A stretch of DNA of 64,000 bases from NCBI GenBank assembly GCA_020852175.1, contig JADZBH010000032.1:22482-86481 (forward strand), written 5' to 3'. Each line of letters begins with the position of its first letter. Position 1 is the first letter of the stretch. The notes beneath the pieces are model-generated. The model was not told where the DNA came from. It worked only from the letters and a program-made list of their open reading frames with translations, and made no database searches. The position numbers were made by a program, and so were the translations under genes. The DNA is from Bryobacterales bacterium (GTDB taxonomy: Bacteria > Acidobacteriota > Terriglobia > Bryobacterales > Bryobacteraceae). Below are positions 58,917 through 64,000 of the stretch, piece after piece.

Positions 58917-59408
58917 ATGCGGCCCCTCCCGGAATCCCATCACGGCACTGGAAGCAGCCCTGGCTGCCTGGCTCCGCTCGAAATTGAAGATTATGCGTTC
59001 GAGTATGTCAGCGAAACTGTCCGCGAGCGCATCGAGGAGCACCTGATCTCCTGCCCCCGGTGCTGCCGTCTGGTTTCCGACGAACTCGACCTGCGCGACG
59101 CCTTCCGGCTGGTGCTGAGCGAAACCGAACTGGGACGCCGCCGGGAACCGCGCCGTTCACGCCGGGGCGGCTCCTCTTTGACCACCGCCGCCGGATTCCG
59201 CGTTCCCACCGTGTCGCTGGATGTCTCCACGCACGGCGCGGCCGTGCTGGCCGGCGTGCCGCTGGCGGCGGGAGAGGCCGTGCTGCTCACCATCGGCGCC
59301 TTCACCGGACCGGCCATCGTTCGGTACTGCATGCAAGCCGGAGTGGAGTACCGGTTGGGCTTCGAGTTCACCGGCGTGCGAACGGCGGCCATCACAGCGC
59401 CGCCGTAA
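58917..59408 (+). CDS. PilZ-domain protein with zf-HC2-like N-terminus
   Basis: A 163-residue protein. Residues 20-60 show the anti-sigma type zinc element (EEHLISCPRCCRLVSDEL, HxxxCxxC), then a PilZ domain: RRREPRRSRR (the RxxxR c-di-GMP motif region), LDVSTHGAAVLAG ((D/N)xSxxG) and YRLGFEFTGV. It probably senses c-di-GMP; the zinc part could contact a sigma factor or another protein. TATCCT at 58862 is a possible -10. It is convergent with amt, 16 bp apart. Confidence 0.83.
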   Translation: MRPLPESHHGTGSSPGCLAPLEIEDYAFEYVSETVRERIEEHLISCPRCCRLVSDELDLRDAFRLVLSETELGRRREPRRSRRGGSSLTTAAGFRVPTVSLDVSTHGAAVLAGVPLAAGEAVLLTIGAFTGPAIVRYCMQAGVEYRLGFEFTGVRTAAITAPP

Positions 59409-59424
59409 GCCCGCCAGCGCCCTC

Positions 59425-60810
59425 TTACCCTTCCAGGTTGTAGCCTTCCTCGCCGTGCATGCTCAGGTCGAGACCGGCAATCTCTTCCTGGTCCGTCGTC
59501 CGCAGTCCAACGGTCATGTCCACCACCTTCAGCACCAGCAGCGTGCCCACGATGGCCACCACCCAGGCGATGACGGTGGCGATCAACTGGTTCGTCACCT
59601 GGCCGCCGTTGCCGTCCACCAGGCCCATGGCGCCGCCGGCGCGGAGATCGTTCACCTCCTTGGTGGCGAACACGCCGGTCAGAATCGCGCCCAGCGTACC
59701 GCCCATGCCGTGCACGCCGAAGGCGTCCAGCGCGTCGTCGTAGCCGAACATCGCCTTGATCTTGGACACCATCAGGAAACAGAAGACGCCCGCCACGGCT
59801 CCGATGAACAGCGCCGGAAGCGGCTTCACGAAGCCGGAGGCCGGCGTGATGGCCACCAGCCCGGCCACGGCGCCCGAGATGCCGCCCAGCATTCCCGGCT
59901 TGCCCACCACGATTTTTTCGGCGAGCATCCAGGTGAGGGCCGCCGCCGCCGCGCTGAAGTGCGTGGCCACGAAGGCGCTCGTCGCCAGTCCGGAGGCGTT
60001 CAGCGCGCTGCCGGCATTGAAACCGAACCAGCCCACCCACAGCAGACAGGCGCCCACGGTGCTCAGCACCACGCTGTGGGGCCGCATCGCCTCGCTGCCG
60101 AACCCTCTGCGCCGGCCCAGATACATCGCCGCCACCAGCGCCGATACGCCCGAAGTGATGTGCACCACGGTGCCGCCGGCGAAATCGAACGCCGGAATCC
60201 GGCCGCTCACCGCGCCCAGCAATCCGCCCGCGCCCCACACCATGTGCGCCATCGGCAGATACACCACCACCAGCCACAACGTCATGAAGAGCATCGAACC
60301 GGTGAACTTCACCCGCTCGGCGAAAGCGCCCGAGATCAGCGCCGGCGTGATGATGGCGAACATCAACTGGTACACCATGAACGTCGTGTGCGGAATGGTG
60401 CCCGCATAAGCGGCATTGGGCGCCGCGCCCACGCCGTTCAGCAAGACATACTGGAGCCCGCCGAAGTAGGCGTTGCCTTCGCCAAAGGCGATGCTGTAGC
60501 CGGCCAGCGCCCAGACGACGGTGACCGCGGCCATCATGATGAAGCTGTGCATCATCGTTCCCAACACGTTCTTGCGCCGCACCAGCCCGCCATAGAACAG
60601 CGCCAGTCCAGGACCGGTCATCATCAACACGAGCGCGGCGCTGGTCAGCATCCAGGCGTTGTCGCCAGCCGATTGCGCGTTGGCGACCGCCTTCTCCAGC
60701 GCCGCTATTTTTTCCTCGGCGCCTGGCTGCGGAGTCTGTGCCACCAGGCTCCCCGTCAGCAACAAAGCCGTCAAACAAGCGTGTAGAAACCTGCCAGGTG
60801 ATCTGTGCAT
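59425..60810 (-). CDS. amt: ammonium transporter
   Basis: A 461-residue Amt family transporter. A signal peptide (ACLTALLLTGSLVAQ) is followed by eleven membrane helices; the twin-His pore is visible as FAGGTVVHITSGVSAL and FGVHGMGGTLGAILTGVFA. The ATG at 60810 was preferred to one 6 bp further up because GAGG lies 6 nt upstream of it. Unusually for amt, no glnK or glnB-like gene is nearby. Confidence 0.94.
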   Translation of the reverse strand: MHRSPGRFLHACLTALLLTGSLVAQTPQPGAEEKIAALEKAVANAQSAGDNAWMLTSAALVLMMTGPGLALFYGGLVRRKNVLGTMMHSFIMMAAVTVVWALAGYSIAFGEGNAYFGGLQYVLLNGVGAAPNAAYAGTIPHTTFMVYQLMFAIITPALISGAFAERVKFTGSMLFMTLWLVVVYLPMAHMVWGAGGLLGAVSGRIPAFDFAGGTVVHITSGVSALVAAMYLGRRRGFGSEAMRPHSVVLSTVGACLLWVGWFGFNAGSALNASGLATSAFVATHFSAAAAALTWMLAEKIVVGKPGMLGGISGAVAGLVAITPASGFVKPLPALFIGAVAGVFCFLMVSKIKAMFGYDDALDAFGVHGMGGTLGAILTGVFATKEVNDLRAGGAMGLVDGNGGQVTNQLIATVIAWVVAIVGTLLVLKVVDMTVGLRTTDQEEIAGLDLSMHGEEGYNLEG

Positions 60811-60816
60811 TGGCAT

Positions 60817-61228
60817 CCTCGTTTTTGATTTCGCATGCAGGAAAGACGGGGCCTACATGCGCGAAATCGTAGTCTAACGGCAGGTGTCTTGAGGGTCCAA
60901 TCGAATCTTTTTATCGGGACGAAAGATTTGGCTGACGTAGAAGCGCGAACGCGAGAGGCTGCACGCGGTTACGGCTCTCCGCCGCGGCCTGGCGGCGATC
61001 GCGGCTTCCACGCGCGTCCGGCACGGACGCTCTTTCCGGGCGGCATTCACCCGGAGAGTAGTGTACTCTTGCTAGCGAGGCCAGCCGCAGGAGCGGGGGG
61101 CCATTGGCGATCGCGGGGATTATCCAGGACCGGTTCTACTGTTCGGGGCGGGTGGGATCACATCACAACCAGCAAATCCGGAACATCGGGCAGGGGTCCA
61201 TCTCATGTTGGATCGATAGGAGAGACTG
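60817..61228. other. intergenic region before the radical SAM gene
   Basis: About 410 bp with no supported gene. GC-rich, with short frames lacking initiation signals. It should hold the promoter of the divergent amt gene and that of the radical SAM gene. I see no riboswitch signature; in particular the cobalamin-type conserved boxes are absent. Confidence 0.5.
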
Positions 61229-62761
61229 ATGCGCATTCATATAGTCAACCCGAGCGACGTAGCCTTCGGCGTTGGCGTGATCACGCCGCGATGGCTGTAC
61301 GTTCTGGCCGCCTCCACTCCGGCGCGGTATGGAACGCCCACCATCGTCGATGAAACCCTGGAACCCATCCGTCCCGAAAGCATTCAGCCGGGCGACGTGG
61401 TGGGAGTCGGCATCCACACAGCCAACGCGCTGCGCGGGTTCGCCGTGGGGCGCATGGCCCGCGAACGCGGAGCCATCGTCGTGTTTGGCGGCATTCATGC
61501 AACCCTCTATCCGGGCGAGGCGCAGGAGCTCGGCCACGCCCACGCCGTCGTGATGGGCGATGGAGACCTCATCTGGGAGACCGTGCTCGCCGATTGCGAG
61601 AAGGGCGCGCCGCAGCCGATGTACGACGGCGGCCGTGTCAGCGCCAACCGCTTTCAACAGGCCCGCTGGGACCTGCTTCCGGCCGACCGCTACATGTGGG
61701 CCTCCGTCCAGACCGTCCGCGGCTGCCCCAAGCACTGCTCGTTCTGCTCCGTCTGGCGTACCGATGGCCAGCAGCCGCGACAGCGGTCCACCGACGTGGT
61801 GATCGAGGAGATCGTCCAACTGCGGCGGCTGGGCTACCGCTTCATCGCGCTCGCCGATGACAACTTCTACCCGGTGACGCTGGGCGATATCGCCCTCGCC
61901 GAGAAACAGAACAACGCCGACCGTCTCGCCGAGCTGCGCCGCCTGCGGGCCGAACGCTTCGAGTTCATGGACCGCCTCGCTGAACTCCCTCCCGACACGA
62001 TCCTGTTCACGCAAATCACCATGGAAGCGGCCGAGGACGTGAAGTTCCTCGACGCGATGCGAAGAGCCCGCATCAAAGGCGCGCTGGTCGGCGTGGAAGC
62101 CGTGACGCCGGAGGGTCTCAAATCCGTCTACAAGGATTTCAACCTTTCCGGCGAGAACCTGGTGGAGCGGCTGAAGCTCTTCAAGCAGTACGGCGTTCAC
62201 GTGCTTGGATCGTTTATTTTCGGACTGTCGACCGACCGCCGCGAAACCTTCGAAGCCACGGCTTCGCTGGCCAAGCGCGCCGATCTGACGTTCGCCCAGT
62301 TCGTGACCATGACGCCTTTCCCCGGTACGGTCGACTTCGACCGGTGGGAGAAGATGAACAGCAACCCGGAGCGGATCGAAGGCGTTCCGATCACGCGATA
62401 CTGGCTGATTCCCGGCCAGCGCCGCCCAAAGCTGTATCTGCCCCACCCCAGCATGAGCGCCGATGAGATTCGGAAGCACACACAATCCGTGTGGGACAGC
62501 TTCTACCAGCTCTCCGAGGTCTGGAAGCGCGCGAAATGCACGAAGTCCCTTAAGTCGCGCCTCGCCTTCGTGTTCGTCTCCAAGCTCTACCGCCAGATGT
62601 ATGCCGATACCGGCATCGCCACCGACAGCGCCCGCCGGAAGAACGCCAACCGGTGGGCCCGGTGGACGGGACGGATCTGCCTCCGGCTGTTCCGGAGCCG
62701 GCCCATGCCCGAACTCCAGGTTCCCCGTGCCCCCGTGCCGTCACTCATGCAGATTCAATGA
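61229..62761 (+). CDS. B12-binding-domain radical SAM protein
   Basis: A 510-residue enzyme. The N-terminal half is a cobalamin-binding-type Rossmann domain (VGIHTANALRGFAVGRMARER, IVVFGGIHATLYPGEAQELGHAHAVVMGDGD), then the radical SAM core with VRGCPKHCSFCSVWR (CX3CX2C cluster), FIALADDNFYP, LVGVEAVTPEGLKSVYKDFN and VLGSFIFGLSTDRRETFE. The C-terminal part (IRKHTQSVWDSFYQLSEVWKRA) is typical of lipid-modifying members, such as the hopanoid group. AGGAG lies 7 nt before the ATG. It stands alone, 83 bp before the CRISPR array. Confidence 0.88.
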   Translation: MRIHIVNPSDVAFGVGVITPRWLYVLAASTPARYGTPTIVDETLEPIRPESIQPGDVVGVGIHTANALRGFAVGRMARERGAIVVFGGIHATLYPGEAQELGHAHAVVMGDGDLIWETVLADCEKGAPQPMYDGGRVSANRFQQARWDLLPADRYMWASVQTVRGCPKHCSFCSVWRTDGQQPRQRSTDVVIEEIVQLRRLGYRFIALADDNFYPVTLGDIALAEKQNNADRLAELRRLRAERFEFMDRLAELPPDTILFTQITMEAAEDVKFLDAMRRARIKGALVGVEAVTPEGLKSVYKDFNLSGENLVERLKLFKQYGVHVLGSFIFGLSTDRRETFEATASLAKRADLTFAQFVTMTPFPGTVDFDRWEKMNSNPERIEGVPITRYWLIPGQRRPKLYLPHPSMSADEIRKHTQSVWDSFYQLSEVWKRAKCTKSLKSRLAFVFVSKLYRQMYADTGIATDSARRKNANRWARWTGRICLRLFRSRPMPELQVPRAPVPSLMQIQ

Positions 62762-62844
62762 GCCAATGTCCGTGGGAGACCCAGGCCGGTCCGCGGCCTC
62801 CTTCGGGTGCGGCTTCGCCCGCGCGGCGGATCGAAGATGCCGCC

Positions 62845-63999
62845 GCTATGGCCTGCCGAGAATCACGGCTTTGATACACTGGGGGCTGAGGCAGGCGCAG
62901 AAACAGTTGGCTATGGCCTGCCGAGAATCACGGCTTTGATACACTACTCCTTCATCGAAGTCGTGCCAGCGCACGGCTATGGCCTGCCGAGAATCACGGC
63001 TTTGATACACTGAATCACAATCGAGTACCAGCCCGCGGCGTGCTATGGCCTGCCGAGAATCACGGCTTTGATACACTTCACCGCCGGATTTTCCAGGCCG
63101 CGATGGGCTATGGCCTGCCGAGAATCACGGCTTTGATACACTTTACGACAACTTTTCGATGAGCAACAACGCGCTATGGCCTGCCGAGAATCACGGCTTT
63201 GATACACTGCAAGCCAGCGGCGGACGGGCCGCGCTACAGCTATGGCCTGCCGAGAATCACGGCTTTGATACACTTCGGCGCCGTGGACTTCCTCAAGGGC
63301 GTCAGCTATGGCCTGCCGAGAATCACGGCTTTGATACACTGGTGACAGTGCAGGGATAAGAGCCAGCGGCGCTATGGCCTGCCGAGAATCACGGCTTTGA
63401 TACACTAAAACAGGTTAGAGGAGCCGGTTGACGTGCGCTATGGCCTGCCGAGAATCACGGCTTTGATACACTTGACGGGAGCCACCCTATGCAGCGGGCT
63501 CGGCTATGGCCTGCCGAGAATCACGGCTTTGATACACTGTACTTGGCGGACGTGTGGTGCCACTCCGTGCTATGGCCTGCCGAGAATCACGGCTTTGATA
63601 CACTTTCCGCCGCCGCGTGCGGACTCTCCTTCGTGCTATGGCCTGCCGAGAATCACGGCTTTGATACACTGCGATGGACGGCTGGTACACGTTACCCCAA
63701 GCTATGGCCTGCCGAGAATCACGGCTTTGATACACTCCGCGCGGTCGTGTCTAGTCGTTGCTAGTTGCTATGGCCTGCCGAGAATCACGGCTTTGATACA
63801 CTTCTCTACTTCGCGATGGGATACAGACTCAGCTATGGCCTGCCGAGAATCACGGCTTTGATACACTGATTCGCGTGACCGGACGTGTCACCAACGCGCT
63901 ATGGCCTGCCGAGAATCACGGCTTTGATACACTAGTCGTGCAGTTCCGGCTCGCGATCGTCTTGCTATGGCCTGCCGAGAATCACGGCTTTGATACACT
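62845..63999 (+). CRISPR. CRISPR array, 18+ repeats, type II-C-like, cut by window edge
   Basis: Eighteen identical 36-bp repeats with 17 spacers of 29-30 nt (14 of 30, 3 of 29). The repeat starts GCTATGGCCTGCC and ends CGGCTTTGATACACT. Repeats begin at 62845, 62910, 62976, 63042, 63107, 63173, 63239, 63305, 63371, 63437, 63503, 63569, 63635, 63701, 63767, 63832, 63898 and 63964. No degenerate repeat is seen, so both true ends may lie elsewhere; the 83 bp before the first repeat are GC-rich and do not look like an AT-rich leader. Spacer length, lack of palindrome, and a -10-like 3' end fit type II-C. No cas gene is in the window. Confidence 0.97.
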
Positions 64000-64000
64000 A

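Noticed and set aside
60817..61228. Possible riboswitch before the B12 radical SAM gene
   Set aside because: The gene makes a cobalamin riboswitch plausible, but no conserved cobalamin box or comparable structure was found in the 410 bp.
62762..62844. Leader sequence of the CRISPR array at its left end
   Set aside because: The 83 bp are GC-rich, lack promoter-like motifs and show no degenerate repeat; the leader end cannot be placed here.
62845..63861. Open frames with repeated YQSRDSRQAIA or YGLPRITALIH residues
   Set aside because: These are translations of the CRISPR repeats, not repeat proteins.
62845..63999. Type V CRISPR (Cas12) assignment
   Set aside because: Spacers of 29-30 nt are shorter than typical for type V, and the 3' repeat end is a -10-like element as in type II-C rather than a type V handle. 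Not excluded until the cas genes are seen.
1..64000. tRNA, rRNA, tmRNA or other structured RNA genes
   Set aside because: Gaps between genes were read for tRNA-like and other RNA signatures and none was convincing; a covariance-model search would decide.

Overview
The window is GC-rich bacterial chromosome with dense coding on both strands. It most resembles Acidobacteriota of the Bryobacter/Solibacter type. This is inferred from gene content: an ECF sigma factor of the TIGR02999 kind paired with a TPR-bearing Ser/Thr kinase, a PEP-CTERM protein, secreted Gfo/Idh and sugar-isomerase proteins with signal peptides, exported quinoprotein-like propellers, and a menaquinone methyltransferase. No rRNA or tRNA gene was seen, so the assignment is not phylogenetic proof.

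Layout, left to right. 0-6 kb: end of a DUF2237 gene, ubiE, an SCO1-like lipoprotein, an FkbM methyltransferase, then a sigma factor/kinase operon. 6-11.8 kb: two exported M16 peptidases (one with the zinc motif, one without), a sugar-phosphate isomerase-like protein, a small membrane protein and a GNAT acetyltransferase. 11.9-17.3 kb: a tight seven-gene operon (SPFH protein with zinc ribbon, SpeD-like, two DUF4178 zinc-ribbon proteins, a small membrane protein, DUF350, and a seven-helix membrane protein fused to a spermidine-synthase domain). It looks like a membrane-associated polyamine/aminopropyl system of unknown product. 17.4-31.7 kb: PEP-CTERM protein, Gfo/Idh oxidoreductase, hypotheticals, a TldD/TldE pair, an odd receiver-transmembrane-exported fusion protein, DUF167, a sulfite-oxidase-like protein, a metallo-beta-lactamase, an EEP-family phosphatase/nuclease, and argD behind two apparent ARG boxes. 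31.7-35 kb: reverse operon rplS-rnhB-hypothetical-lepB-manC. 35-43 kb: an SGNH-fold protein lacking its catalytic Ser and His, two quinoprotein-like propellers, a heme-motif/HhH protein, an enolase-superfamily dehydratase and a second TPR kinase. 43-48.3 kb: exported metallopeptidase, HIT protein, HU/IHF, rpsA with a near-consensus promoter. 48.6-51.7 kb: a lower-GC island with an RHH regulator, a PD-(D/E)XK-like endonuclease and an N6-adenine methyltransferase, abutting a decayed tyrosine integrase. 51.7-59.4 kb: UDP-glucuronate decarboxylase and a signalling block (histidine kinases, NtrC-type regulator, two stand-alone receivers, ECF sigma factor, PilZ protein). 59.4-62.8 kb: amt and a B12-binding radical SAM gene. 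62.8 kb to the right edge: a CRISPR array of at least 18 identical 36-bp repeats with 29-30-nt spacers, running off the window.

The CRISPR repeat has type II-C hallmarks, including an extended -10-like element at its 3' end, so each repeat may drive its own crRNA. No cas gene is visible here; Cas9 and tracrRNA are expected beyond the right edge. A second genome-wide theme is that several genes have a -10 hexamer only 6-7 nt before the start codon and no Shine-Dalgarno, which points to leaderless mRNAs. Almost all convergent gene pairs overlap or end within about 40 bp of each other, with no visible intrinsic terminators.
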